In this document: piece after piece, positions 44,395 to 56,218 of the stretch
Numbering within the stretch: position 1 is the first letter of the stretch
Layout: each line of letters opens with the position of its first letter
NCBI RefSeq assembly: GCF_019175385.1
Contig: NC_083338.1
Coordinates: 62,156,884 to 62,220,883, forward strand
Length of the DNA: 64,000 nucleotides
Direction: 5' to 3'
Source: Lycium barbarum
Taxonomy: Eukaryota; Streptophyta; Magnoliopsida; Solanales; Solanaceae
The notes under the pieces: model-generated
Seen by the model: only the letters and a program-made list of their open reading frames with translations
Told to the model about the DNA's origin: nothing
The model's database searches: none
Position numbers and translations under genes: made by a program

Positions 44395-45924
44395 GACACA
44401 CACACACAGGAGTACATACGTATCCTCAACATCATCATCATCATCATCATCACTTTCATTATATCCTACCTTAGAGGATCAACCTTCATAGTATGATACC
44501 AATGGTATCGTGAGAATATCAAGAATCATGAGTTTTAGTGATTCTAGGACATCGTAGAAGACATTATGGAATTCACGTGAGGGTATATAACATGGGATCA
44601 TGCCTTAAGGAAAAAAGGGTTAGCCTTACATACCTCTTTGTCTTCTTAACTACTTAACATTCACTGCCAAGCCTCGAGAAATCTACATTTAAAAGGATTC
44701 ATACCATAGTTAAGTCTTAAAGACACTCTTGAATTCAAACTAGAACAACTCATGAGCTAACAAAAATTGGGTAGCATTTCCCCTATTTCATTGACTTCAA
44801 CCATATCGCAAAACAACTCCCAAACAACTATAACAATATTCACAATATCATAATCAAGTAGTCATATTTCATTAAGTCTCAAAATTCATTATCATATTCA
44901 ACTTATGCCAACAACTTCACACCAACCCTTTGCACAATTTCATAAAACACTTCCTTGTCATCATTAATACCCTTCACAACAAGATTATATCCATAACATA
45001 CTAAGAATCATGACTCAAGTTAGTTTACTACTAAAAAACATCATGAAATCTACATTTAGAACTCATCTTCTACTTTCTCCTTTCACCCAAGTTATTTAAC
45101 AACTAAACATTCTTAATAACATGAAATAAGCATGAAAACTAACCTTTTATCGCATAAGAATGAGCTTTGGAGCAAGCCATCAACTTGTATGAAAACCCTA
45201 GCTTCAATACAAAGAAATTCTTGAAATCTATTAACCCTAGTGAGCCTCTTAACACATGAATACCTTGATTCTGGCTATTTAATCTTTGATTTCTCTTGGG
45301 TTTGTGTGGAATATGCTTGGAGAAGGGTTTTAGAGCTTTGAAGAGATTCGAGAAAGTGGGAAATGAAAAAGAGAGCAAGGGTTGTCCATGTATATAAAAA
45401 GAAAAATCTGGCCCGACCCGATTATACGACCAATTATTCGGGCCGTATAATTTATACGGTTCGTATAATTGGACCGTATAATCTCACCAAGGATTCACCC
45501 TTCTCTGGAAGTATTCTACGGACCATTATACGGGTCGTATAAATTATACGATCCGTATAAATAGCCGTACAATCCAAAGTTTTCTGAAACTTATGCTCGT
45601 CGATTCGTTCAATCTCCAATCCTTATGGAACCTTATTATCACTTACATAAAACTTCATTAACCATACAAGAGGCCCTATAGCTCTTCCTCAAGACACTAC
45701 TAAATAAATATTAACTCAGTTATTGCGAAAACCTTTTAAAACATGACTTACATTTCATTTCCTTTAACGAACTTAGTCTTACATATTCATATGACTTCAA
45801 AATCTTATGATATGCACTTTAAGCTATCTAATACTCTCCTTAATCTCTTAAGGACTTCATATTCACCTTAAGATCGCACTATTCTACGTGCAATGCAATA
45901 ATCCGAAATCTCTGAGATGTAACA
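43511..45924 (-). repeat. Element 4 3' LTR (2414 bp)
   Basis: TGTCACGATC to GAGATGTAACA. Contains the hairpin module (43960-44016), (AC)n/(AT)n (44363-44407) and (ATC)n (44428-44451) microsatellites, donor-like AAAGGTTAGT (GT at 45142-45143), TATA box TTTTTATATA on the minus strand (45391-45400) and a palindrome cluster with TATACGG/CCGTATA arms (about 45415-45575). Confidence 0.92.
43960..44016 (-). other. R-U5 triple-hairpin module, copy 8 (element 4)
   Basis: H2 is TGTCC/GGACA: both sides of the closing pair differ from CGTCC/GGACG, so pairing is kept. H1 shortened to CAGTA/TACTG. Confidence 0.78.
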
Positions 45925-45968
45925 TACTCCCCCTCCCCCCCTCCAAGAAACATTTGTCCTCGAATGTT
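45925..45968 (-). other. Polypurine tract and palindrome of element 4
   Basis: Minus strand: inverted repeat AACATTCG/CAAATGTT (one G-U) at 45949-45968, then a G/A-rich run to 45925 abutting the 3' LTR. Confidence 0.8.
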
Positions 45969-46128
45969 AGACTGTTTGGGGGATCCTACAAAAATTTCGC
46001 CAGGAGTTTCCCTGTAATATGGCACTACCATCCTGCCACAGCAACCCAAAATATATCACCTCACAGGGCTACACCAACAATATCAAGAACCATGGCCACA
46101 CACGACCACGAAAGCATCAAGGAAAGCA

Positions 46129-46614
46129 TTACATACCTGAAAACAATGACGTCTCTGCCTGGGCCTCCTCTGGAGGTAGAAATAAATGCGGGTACCTGAA
46201 ATTCATGTCTTCTTCCGCTTCAAAAGTCATTTCCTCTATATTATTATTTCTCCATAAGACTTTAACTGAAGCTACATCTTTGGTTCTGAGTCTCCGTACT
46301 TGCATACCTAGAATGGCATTGGGAAATTCTTCGTAGGATAACTGCTCAGTGACTTGAATATCATCTACCAGTACAATTTTTGAAGGATCTCCAATGCACG
46401 TACGAAGCATCGATACATGGAAAATTGGATGGACTAACTCCAAATCCGAAGGTAGATCTAATTCAGAAGCCACTTGGCCTACCCTGCGTATAATCTCATA
46501 AGGTCTAATGTATCGGGGACTAAACGTGCCCTTTTTGACAAAACTCTGATGACGCCTTTCATTGGCAACACCTTCAAGAATACCCAATCTTTCACTTGGA
46601 ACTCTAAATCTCAT
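46129..46614 (-). pseudogene. Integrase C-terminus and chromodomain-like tail (element 4)
   Basis: Open frame with TFSPRYIRPYEIIRRVGQVASELDLPSDLE, HPIFHVSMLRTCIGDPSKIV and KVLWRNNNIEEMTFEAEEDMNFRYPHLF. The last block is the divergent chromodomain of this chromovirus group. The first 30 residues are frameshifted (normally the [17 protein letters not shown] block). Confidence 0.85.
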
Positions 46615-46717
46615 CGACGATTATCTGCATAGGATTTTTGACGACACTGAGCTGTTAATAATCAATCCTGTATAAGCTTGACCTTTTCTATAACTTGCTC
46701 AACCAAGTCTGGTCCTA

Positions 46718-48140
46718 TCAATTAGTCAATCCTACTTCGAACCACCCAATTGGCGATCTACACTTGTGCCCATATAAGGCCTCATACGACCATTTGGATG
46801 CTGGAATGATAATTGTTGTTATAACAAATTCGATAAGCGGTAAGTGATCATCCCAAATACCTCCAGAATCCAATACACAAGCTCGTAGCATATCCTCAAG
46901 AGTCTGTATGGCACGCTCAGCTTGCCCATCAGTCAGTGGATGAAATGTTGTGCTAAGACTCACCTGAATCCCCAAACCTTCTTGAAAAGATTTCCAGAAA
47001 TTGGCTGTAAACTATGTCCCTCTATAAAAAATAATAGATACTGGGATACCATGGAGTCATACTATTTCTTTGACATAAAGCTTTGCATAAGTTTCTGCTA
47101 CATATGTAGTTCTGACTGGTAAGAATGAGCTGACTTCGTAAGTCTATCCACAATTACCCATACAGAATCATACTTACGTCGAGAACAGGGTAAGCCTGCA
47201 ATGAAGTCCATATTAATCACTTTCCATTTCCAAGTTTGAATTTTCATAGCTTGCAAACAATCCACCGGGCGTTTGGTGCTCAATTTTCACTTGCTGACAA
47301 TTAGGACATTGGGCCACGAATTCCGCTATATCTTTCTTCATTCCATTCCACCAATATATGGATTTAAGATCATGATACATTTTCGTTGCTCCGGGGTGAA
47401 CAGAATAATGGGAACAGTGGGCTTCTTTCAATATTTGGTGGCATAATCCTACAATATCAGGAACATAAATCTGCCTCGACATCGGAGAACTCTATCTCCA
47501 TAAATTTCAAAGGATGACTTCTTCTTCTGAGGAAGTGTATTTCTGTAATGAACTAGTATGAGGTCCTCATACTGGCGCTCTTTCACCTCTACTACTAGTG
47601 ACGAGATAGCTGAATTCTGAATGGTAGGTCCCATATTGTCCGAGTCTATCACCCGAACTCCTAGGCTAGCTAACTGCTGGAGCTCATGAGCTAACTCCCT
47701 TTTCTCTGGCTGAACATCACATAAACTTCCCATAGATCTATGGTTAAGAGCATCAGACATAACGTTTGCCTTCCCAGGATGATATAGGATGTTAACATCA
47801 TAATCTTTTAACAATTCCAACCATCGCCGTTGTAGTAAATTCAATTATTTCTGCTTGAAAATATATTGAAGGCTCTTGTGTTCCGTACAGATATCCACAT
47901 GAACACCATACAAATAATGTCTCCATATCTTCAGTGCATGAATCACTGCAGCTAACTCAAGATCATGGGTTGGATAATTTTTCTCATGTTTCGCAACTGC
48001 CTTGAAGCATACGCAATCACTCTACCATGCTGCATCAACACACAGCCTAACCCAACGCCTGAAGCATCACAATAGACAACATAGCCTTCCGATCCCTCTG
48101 AAAGTGTCAGGATTGGGGAAAAAGTTAATCTGTTCTTCAA
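46718..48140 (-). pseudogene. RNase H and integrase core fragments (element 4)
   Basis: In sense order: [15 protein letters not shown] (RNase H, 48140-47952), [18 protein letters not shown] and the finger region CPNCQQVK (47844-47213), MDFIAGLPCSRRKYDSVW (core Asp, 47283-47098), and [25 protein letters not shown] (core Glu, 46975-46718). Each is separated by stops or frameshifts. Order and spacing are as in element 1. Confidence 0.85.
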
Positions 48141-48428
48141 CTCCCAAAAATCATGCTCATAAGCATCCGTCTATTAAAATTTAGCTAATTTCTGGGTTAA
48201 CTTTGTCATTGGTGCAGAAATAGAAGAAAAACCCTCTATAAATCTTATGTAATAACCTGCTAAGCCCAGAAAACTTTGAACCTCCGTAGGTGTTGTAGGC
48301 CTTGGCCAAGTCTTCACGGCCTTAATCTTCTAGGTATCTACCCGAATACCATCGATTGAAATAATATGTCCAAGAAAGGTCACTGAGTTCAACCAAAACT
48401 CACACTTTGAAAATTTTGCAAATAGCTC

Positions 48429-48683
48429 TCACGTTTGGAGAATTCTAAGGACAGTACGTAAATGATCCACATGTTCTACCTCGGATGGAGAATATACAAA
48501 GATGTTATCAATGAACACAATCACGAATAAATCTAGAAAAGGTTTGAACACATTGTTCATCAAATCCATGAATACTGCTGGTGCATTAGTTAGCCCAAAT
48601 GACATTACCCGGAACTTGAAATGACCATATCTTGTTATGAAGGTTATCTTAGGAATATGTTTCTCCCTAACTCTCACCTAATG
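48429..48683 (-). pseudogene. Reverse transcriptase C-terminal fragment (element 4)
   Basis: [43 protein letters not shown] with FIDNIFVY in place of the catalytic FIDDILVY, so one polymerase Asp is lost. It is interrupted at 48683, directly after the position encoding GYHQ in relatives, by element 2. Confidence 0.88.
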
Positions 48684-49183
48684 TGTTACACCTCGAAAAA
48701 TTCCATGTAGTTGTGCGGTAAATAAACTAACGCAGGGTAAGAGGCATATGATGTCCCTATAAGTAAGAAGGGGTACTTAACAATTCTAATTAAGATTCCA
48801 AAGACATTTGAGGCAAGAGAAGAAAGTTCGTTGAGGAAGGCAAAGTATAAGTCGTGTTTTGGAAAGGTTTTGTGAAGTACCGAGCTAATGTTGATTTAAT
48901 AATGTATTGATGAATAGCTATAATGCTCCTTAAATTGCTAATAAAGTGTTAGACAAGTGTTAAGAAGGTCCCATAAGAATTAGAAGTCAAACGAAACATC
49001 GGGATCAACTTCGAAAAAATGTGAGTTATACGGCCACTTATACGGTTCCTATAACTTATACGGTCCGTATAAGAGACCGTATAACCTGTCCAGAGAGGGA
49101 TCTTTCACTATAGGTATTATACGGTAACTTATACGGACCGTATAAGTGTCCGTATAATCCTCACCGGGCAGCTTTTAAATTTT

Positions 49184-49192
49184 ATATAAGGA
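49184..49192 (+). promoter_or_regulatory. TATA box of element 2 5' LTR
   Basis: TATATAAGG, 38 nt after the second palindrome and followed by the GGACCCCAAG text shared with other LTRs here; transcription should start about 30 nt on. Confidence 0.7.
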
Positions 49193-50475
49193 GGACCCCA
49201 AGTTCTTATTTTTCATTTTATTCATTCTCCACACTTCAAGAGGGCTCTAGAACATTATCCATACCATCTTAACATATATCCAAGAGAAATCAAGGGTTAA
49301 ACATCAAGAGTTGGTAGAATCAAGTGTTTGGATGTTCATTAGGGTAGCTAGAAGCCAAGCATCCCTTTGGAATTGAAGTTGGGTTTCTCTCCAAGTAAAG
49401 TATTGCCATCCAAAGTTCATTTCTAAATCATCAAAAGTGAGTTTTATATTCATTCCATGTTATTAAGAATATTGAGGGGTTGAAAGACTTGGATTATGGG
49501 AGAAAGTAGAGTATGAAGCTCAAATGTAGAAATAAGGGTATTCTTGCATAGTAGCTTGACATGAATTAAGTTTGGTGAGTATGATATTATGGATATTTTT
49601 ATTGATGCTTGGGAGTTGTTATATCATATGGAGAAAGTTGTAGAAACAAAGGAAGTGCTGCCCAATTTTCGTTAGCCCTTAGTTTAGCTTCAAGTATGTT
49701 TTCGGTTATCTAATCTTAGTACAAATTCTCTTGAATGTAGAATTGTGAGTATTGGAGAGAAGCAATTAGTCGATAAAGCTAGAGCGACGTAAAGATATGT
49801 AAGGCTAGTCCCCGTCTTTCAAAGACATGACTTCTATATTATAACTTCTTTTCTATATTTCCATGACCTTCTTATCTTCCAAAGATGAAAGTTAATGATT
49901 CTTAAGAGACTTTGTGAGATAGAGATAAGATATATTCCACGACAGTGATAATGATAATGATGCTATGATGAGCTTGACATTCTTATCTTTATGATTTCAT
50001 TGATGTCATTTCTTATTGTTACCTCATCTCATGATATAGTTCCTTTGAGGTGAGATATAGTGATGAGGATTATTCCATAATGTAATCGGAGGTTACTGAC
50101 TTACGTCACTCCGATAGAGTACAATTTTTATTCGAGCTCTTACGCATGCTTCGTGATAAGTATATAATGATGATTACACCATTCCTAGATGGTCGGGCAG
50201 CACCCCTAAGACAGGCGACTTACTACATCATGTCTATATGGCATGGGCAGACACCACTAGTGGGCGGTGTGAGATGATTACCCTGGACGCAGAAGGCCCG
50301 GACGTGGGCTAATGATATTATTGATTCAGACAGTCTATGTATATATGTGTGACATGTTTTAAAGGTAAAAATGAGCATGTATGATTCTGCCTCGAGAGGC
50401 AAGCAGTTACAGTTATCCTTTCTTCTTATGCTTTCTATATTTCCTTATTATGTTATCATATATGCCTTGCATACT

Positions 50476-50533
50476 CAGTACATTGCTCGTACTGACGTCC
50501 TTTCTTTTATGGACGCTGTGCTCATGCCCACAG
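50476..50533 (+). other. R-U5 triple-hairpin module, copy 9 (element 2)
   Basis: H1 CAGTAC/GTACTG, H2 CGTCC/GGACG, H3 CTGTG/CACAG; 58 nt. Confidence 0.75.
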
Positions 50534-50946
50534 GGAGACAGAGCAGACGCTTAGCAGCTTATTCAGCATAAGGATAGGAGCACTCCACTACTCTGGAGCT
50601 GCCACCTCTTGGTATATTCTTTTGTGTACATATTTAGGGCATGACGAGGTCCTATCTCATTCTTATGTCTCGGTACTCCAGTTAGAGGCTCGTAGATACT
50701 TATGTGTGGGTTGTTGATGTCATGAGACTTCCTCAGTGTATATTTTGTACATCATTTTTGGTAGCCTTGTGAGCCGATGTGTATATATATTTATATGTTT
50801 TGTAAATGTTGACGACCATCTTATGGGGAGTTTTGTCTTAAAAATGGCATATGTCCAGGTTGGGTATGATAGATAGCATTATGCGTGGTGCTAGGTAGCT
50901 AGCTCCTGGTACCCGTCATGGCCTACTAGTCGGGTCGTGACAAAAG

Positions 50947-50958
50947 CGGTATTAGAGC
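50947..50958 (+). other. Primer-binding site (element 2), mutated
   Basis: CGGTATTAGAGC, two changes from the initiator-Met site TGGTATCAGAGC, 4 nt after the LTR. Confidence 0.85.
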
Positions 50959-51149
50959 AGTTCCGTCCTAGGGTGTATCTACGAGCTGTGTCCAGCAGAG
51001 TCTCGTTTATGGGTGTGAAGCGAGCCACACTTATAAACAAGAGGCTGCGGGGCATTTAGGAAAAATGACCGTCTTTCTTCTTATTAAATCGTGCGATAGG
51101 GCTATGTTATAAGATTTCCTTTTCTCTAATTATGTATATGATTTCAGCG

Positions 51150-52118
51150 ATGCCGGTAAAGAGGAAAGCCACAGCCGCCCAGAAGGGCAAGGCTATAATA
51201 AAAAGGCGGATGGAAAGGGAGCCACAAACGAATATAGAAAAGGTGATTCATGAGGCTCGATCCATACCTCCCACACTCAGCCTATTCTAGAAGAACAAGA
51301 AGGGGTCTCTACTCCAGCTCCTATGCCTCCAGTTCCTCCACCGAGTGCTTCAGGTCAACAGATGACCGAGGATATTTAGCTATTAACTCAGTTGGTTGCC
51401 GCTCAAGATCAACGACAGAGTACGGGCCCAGGTGATCGGGCGGTTAGTGCAAAGGCTCGTAATTTTATAAGTCTAAATCCTGCAGAATTTTTTGGGTCAA
51501 AGCCGGATGAAGACCTGCAAGGCTTTATAAATGAGATATTGAGGATGTTGAGGATCATCCATGCTTCGGATACCGAGTCAGTGGAGCTGGCATCTTATAG
51601 GTTGCGGATGTGGCGGTTCTATGGTATAACAATTGGATTTCTTCAAGAGGGGAAAATGTGCCTCCCCCGGTTTGGCAAGAGTTCGTGAATGCTTTTATCA
51701 GTCATTATTTGCCACCCGAGGTTCGTCGAGCTCGAGCTGATAAGTTTCTGAATCTAAAGTAAGGGAATATGAGTGCTCGGGAATATAGCCTTCGTTTTAA
51801 TTCGTTGACTCGGTATGCTCTGACCATGGTGGCCGATATGGGAGACCGAGTACATCGATATGTGATTGGCTTAGGGCCACACTTGTTCAAAGATTGCTTG
51901 ACAGCTTAACTACAAGAGGGGATGGACATTTCACGTATTCAGGCCCACGCCCAGAATTTAGAAGAGCAGCAAAAGCCGCAAAGGGGTGAGCGCGATATTG
52001 ATAGAGGACAGAGCAAGAGGGCTAGATCTACCGGTGCTAGTCCTGAGTATAGAGGGGTCAGTAGCAACAGTATTCTAAATATTAGGGCTAGTTTGCGACT
52101 TGTGCACCTCCTCGATTC
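51150..52118 (+). pseudogene. Gag (element 2)
   Basis: The ATG at 51150 opens MPVKRKATAAQKGKA, matching the basic Gag start of element 3; it follows a TTTCAG acceptor-like site (AG at 51146-51147). The frame breaks, then LLTQLVAAQDQRQSTGPGDRAVSAKARNFISLNPAEFFGSK (51392 on) and EFVNAFISHYLPPEVRRARADKFLNLK give the Gag core with several stops and shifts. Confidence 0.85.
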
Positions 52119-52865
52119 GTGAGCAGGAGACTTGATCGATCCATTTATTCTGGTACGGGCCAGAGTTCGAGAGTCTCAGGTCCCCAGTTTAGAGGTGATC
52201 CTAGTCAGAGGAGACCACCGGTTCCACGATGTAGCCAATGCAGAAGGTTACATTCGGGTCCGTGTCGCCAAGGCTCAGATGTTTGCTATGCTTGTGGACA
52301 GACTCGGCACATGATGTGTGATTATCCCTCGATGCACGGTAGAGGTGGGGTTCAGCCCACATGATCAGTAACTGGTTCTTCTTCGTCCGTGCGCTTCGTA
52401 GGACAGACTCCCCAGGCGCCAATAGGTCGTGGTAGGGGCAGAGGGGTAGCATCCAGTTCAGGTGGCCCCCAACCCCATATTTATGCTTTAGCCGGACGAC
52501 AAGAGCTTGAGTCCTCCCCTGATATGGTTACAGGTATACTATCCATATTCTCTCATGATGTTTATGCATTGATTGATCCGGGTTCTACGTTGTCTTATAT
52601 CACTCCTTATATTGCTGGCCATATTGGGGTGAAACTCGAGCCAATAAAGCCTTTTGAGGTATCTACTCCTGGTCGTGACCCGGTAATAACTAGACAAGTG
52701 TATAAAAATTGTGTGATTGTGGTATGTGATCGTCAGATTAAAGTTGATTTGGTTGAGCTGGAAATGTTAGATTTTGATGTGATTATGGGCATGGATTGGT
52801 TGACCTCTTGTTATGCTAATGTGGATTGTAGAACGAAAATAGTTCGGTTCAAATTTCCGGGCTAA
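52119..52865 (+). pseudogene. Gag cysteine knuckles and protease (element 2)
   Basis: CSQCRRLHSGPCRQG and CYACGQTRHMMCD (second knuckle with altered spacing) up to a stop at 52362-52364; then GPQPHIYALAGRQ and HDVYALIDPGSTLSYITPYI, the protease active region, and FDVIMGMDWLTSCYANVDC, ending at 52865. Confidence 0.85.
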
Positions 52866-52868
52866 CCA

Positions 52869-53640
52869 ATGCTTGAATGGAAGGGTAACACAACGTCTCC
52901 TAGAGGTAGGTTTATTTCCTACCTGAAGGCAAGGAAGATGATCGCTAAAGGCTATATTTATCATCTACTCCGAGTTCATGACATCGAAGCACAGCCACTG
53001 ACTTTTCAATCCGTCCCGGTAGTAAATGAGTTTCCAGATGAACTTCCAGGTCTTCACCGGAACGGGAAATTGATTTTACCATTGATGTGCTACCGAACAC
53101 CGAGCCCATATCTATTCCTCCTTACAGAGTGGCTCTTGTAGAACTAAAAGAGCTAAAGGCACAACTGAAATATTTGCTCGAGAAGGGATTCATTAGACCC
53201 AGTTCATCGCCATGGGGAGCACTTGTCTTGTTCGTAAGAAAGAAAGATGGATCTTTGCGAATGTGCATCGACTATAGGCAGTTGAACAAGGTGACGATAA
53301 AGAACAAATATCCTCTTTTGAGAATCGATGACTTGTTTGACTAATTACAGGGTGCCAAGTGATTTTTCAAAATTGATCTGAGATCGGGGTATTATCAAAT
53401 GAGAGTTAGAGAAGAAGATATCCCCAAAACGGCTTTCAGAACCAGATATGGCCATTATGAATTTTGGGTGATGTCATTTGGGTTGACTAATGCTCCAGCA
53501 GTGTTTATGAATTTGATGAATAATGAATTCTGGCTTTTCTAGATTTATTTGTGATCGTGTTCATCGATGACATCTTGGTATATTCCCGGTCAGAGGCAGA
53601 GCATGCAGATCATCTACGTATTGTCCTTAGAATTCTTCAC
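52869..53640 (+). pseudogene. Reverse transcriptase (element 2)
   Basis: [23 protein letters not shown] linker, then after a shift [28 protein letters not shown] (to a stop at 53342-53344). The next frame gives [18 protein letters not shown] and [20 protein letters not shown] with the catalytic Asp pair. At least four stops or shifts. Confidence 0.87.
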
Positions 53641-53642
53641 AC

Positions 53643-54500
53643 TTGAGAGTTATATGCAAAAAATTTTCAAAATATGAGTTTTGGCTGAATTCTATGACTT
53701 TTATAGGCCATATTATCTCAGCTGATGGTATTCACGTAGACACTCAAAAGATTGAAGTGGTGAAGACTTGGCCAAGGCCTACAACACCCATAGAGGTCCG
53801 TAGCTTTTTGGAAGCGTCCTCTTCTATTTCAGCACCATTAACGAAGCTAATTCAGAAATCAGCAAAATTTCAGTGGACCGATGCTTGTGAACGCAGTTTC
53901 CAGGAATTGAAGGACAAATTAACGTCAGCCCCAGTCCTAACACCTCCAGAAGGGTCAGAAGGCTATGTTGTTTATTGTAATGCCTCTGGTGTTGGGATAG
54001 GCTGTGTATTAATGCAGCACGAGAAGGTTATAGCCTATGCTTCCAGGTAATTACGAAAACATGAGAACAATTACCCGACTCATGATCTTGAATTAGCAGC
54101 AGCTATTCATGCACTGAAGATATGGAGACATTATTTGTATAGTGTACATGTTGATATTTTTAAAGATTATAAGAGTCTCCAGTATATCTTCAAACAGAAG
54201 GAGTTGAATCTTCGGCAGAGGTGATGGCTAGAGTTGTTGAAAGATTACGATGTGAGCATACTATACCATCCTGGTAAGGCGAATGTGGTGGCCGATGCGC
54301 TTAGCCGTAAATCCATCAGCAGCTTATGTGATGTTCAACCAGAGAAGGAGGAATTAATTCATGAGCTTCGCCAGCTAGCTAGCCTGGGAGTTCGTTTAAT
54401 TGATTCAGGCAATACAAGGTTTGTTGTTCATAACCCAACTATTTCATCCTTAGATATGGAGGTACGAGAGCGCCAATATGTAGATCCCTAGTTAATTCAC
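53643..54500 (+). pseudogene. RNase H (element 2)
   Basis: KFSKYEFWLNSMTFIGHIISADGI (end of RT), then GYVVYCNASGVGIGCVLMQ, where the first catalytic Asp is changed to Asn, a stop after YASR, then [19 protein letters not shown] and [15 protein letters not shown] in the segment from 54234. Confidence 0.85.
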
Positions 54501-55910
54501 TATAGAGATACATTACTGAGAAAGAGAAGTCACCATTAGAGGCTTCTGCAGATGGAGTTCTCAGGTATCGAGGCAGGTTGTGTGTGCCAAATATAGCAGG
54601 ACTATGTCGTCAGATTCTGGAAGAAGCTCATTACTCCTGTTGTTCTATTCATCCAGGAGCAACAAAGATGTATCACGATCTCAAGTTAATGTATTGGTGG
54701 GATGGAATGAAGAAAGATATAACAGAATTTGTAGCCCAATGTCCCAATTGTCAACAAGTGAAGATTGAACATCAGAAGCAAGGAGCATTATTGCAAGCTA
54801 TGGAAATCCCAACTTGAAAATGGGAAGTAATTAACATGGATTTCATTGTAGGCTACTCGTTCTCGACGCAAATATGGCTACATATGGGTAATTGTTGATA
54901 GACTCACGAAGTCGGCTCATTTTCTACCAGTCAGAACTATCTATGCGACAGAAGATTATGCAAAACTGTACCTTAAAGAAGTAGTGTGGGTTCATGGTGT
55001 CTTTGTGTCTATTATTACTGATAGAGGAGCACAATTTACAGCTAAATTTTAAAAGTCCTTCCAAGAAGGTTTGGGTACTCAAGTGAGGCTTAGTACAGTA
55101 GTTCACCCTCATATAGATGGACAAGCCGAACACACCAATCAGACCTTGGAAGATATGTTACGGGCATGTGTGCTAGATTTTGGAGGTAGTTAGGATGATC
55201 ATTTACCTTTTATTGAGTTTTCATACAACAACAGCTATCATTCCAGTATTCAGATGGCCCCGTATGAAACTCTATATGGAAGGAAGTGTAGATCTCCAAT
55301 TGAGTGGTTTGAAGTTGGGGAGACACAACTGATAGGTCCAGAATTGATTCAGCAAGCGGTAGAAAAGATCAAGATTATTAGAGACCGATTGTTGGCAGCC
55401 CAAAGTCGCTAAAAATCTTATGCAGATAATCGCCGACGAAACCTGGAATTTCAAATCAATGATTGGGTATTCCTAAAAGTATCGCCAATGAAAGGTGTAA
55501 TGAGATTCGGAAAAAAGGGCAAGCTTAGTCCCCGGTATATTGGACCTTATAAGATTGTACGCAAGGTGGGCCAAGTGGATTATGAGCTAGATTTACCTCC
55601 GGAATTTGAATCAGTCCACCCAGTTTTTGTCGTGTTAATGCTCTGCAAATGTGTTGGGGATCCAGCTAGAATCGTGCCAGGGAATGATGTTCAAGTTATG
55701 GAGAACTTGGCCTTTGAAGAGGTACCCATTGCCATACTAGATAGGCAAGTACGGAAACTTAGAAATAAAGAGGTATCCTCGGTTAAGGTCTTATGGAGAA
55801 ACAATAACCGAGAGGAAATGACTTGGGAAGCGTAAGAAGACATGAAGTCCAAATATCCGCTATTGTTTCCACCCCCGGAAAAGATTCAAGATGAGATGTC
55901 ATTATCATAA
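54501..55910 (+). pseudogene. Integrase with chromodomain-like tail (element 2)
   Basis: [17 protein letters not shown] and [12 protein letters not shown] form the zinc-binding region, followed by broken pieces of the core (DRGAQFTAKF, HIDGQAEHTNQTLEDML, where the usual Arg after the catalytic Glu is His). From 55488 [29 protein letters not shown] runs to KVLWRNNNREEMTWEA, then a TAA; the natural end is at 55908-55910. Confidence 0.87.
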
Positions 55911-56102
55911 GGTATATAATGCTTTCTTTTTAATGCTTTTGGTCAAGTGTGGCCATATTTTCTTGCCATTGTATTAAGCTCTGTGAGGCGATGTTATTGT
56001 GGGTTGTTGTGACAGGATGGTAGTGCCATATAGCAGGGGAAACTCTAACGAAATTTATGTAGAATTCCCCGAAAACTTAACATTCAAAGAGGAATATTTT
56101 TA

Positions 56103-56119
56103 GGGAGGGAGGGAGGGAG
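56103..56119 (+). other. Polypurine tract (element 2)
   Basis: Four GGGA repeats directly before the 3' LTR; the upstream palindrome seen in other elements is degraded here. Confidence 0.85.
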
Positions 56120-56217
56120 TGTTACACCTCAAAAAATTTCATGTAGTTGTGCGGTAAATAGACTAACGTAGGGTAAGAGGTATATGATGTCCCTACAAGT
56201 AAGAAGGGGAACTTAAC
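56120..56217 (+). repeat. Element 2 3' LTR, first 98 bp
   Basis: TGTTACACCTC onward, co-linear with 48684-48781 until ACTTAAC, where element 3 inserts. Confidence 0.92.
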
Positions 56218-56218
56218 G

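Larger units (their letters stand above)
43511..48683 (-). mobile_element. Element 4: chromovirus-type gypsy, interrupted in RT
   Basis: 3' LTR 43511-45924, polypurine tract, then integrase, RNase H and the C-terminal half of RT up to 48683, where element 2 inserts. The N-terminal RT, protease, Gag, primer site and 5' LTR should resume beyond 64000. Coding pieces are heavily broken, so it is older than elements 1 to 3. Confidence 0.9.
48684..50942 (+). repeat. Element 2 5' LTR (2259 bp)
   Basis: TGTTACACCTCG to GTCGTGACA. Order: two perfect 19-nt palindromes (49055-49073 and 49128-49146), a clear TATA box (TATATAAGG, 49184-49192), donor-like GTGAGT (GT at 49437-49438), a Gly-rich-looking repeat-poor stretch, hairpin module (50476-50533) and terminal hairpin (GTCATGGCC with GGGTCGTGAC). 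Confidence 0.93.
48684..56217 (+). mobile_element. Element 2: chromovirus-type gypsy inserted in element 4
   Basis: 5' LTR 48684-50942, primer site, broken gag-pol, polypurine tract, and the first 98 bp of the 3' LTR (56120-56217), where element 3 inserts. Same group as element 1 but a separate LTR family. Expected 5-bp target duplication TAATG (48679-48683) would have its second copy beyond the window. Confidence 0.92.
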
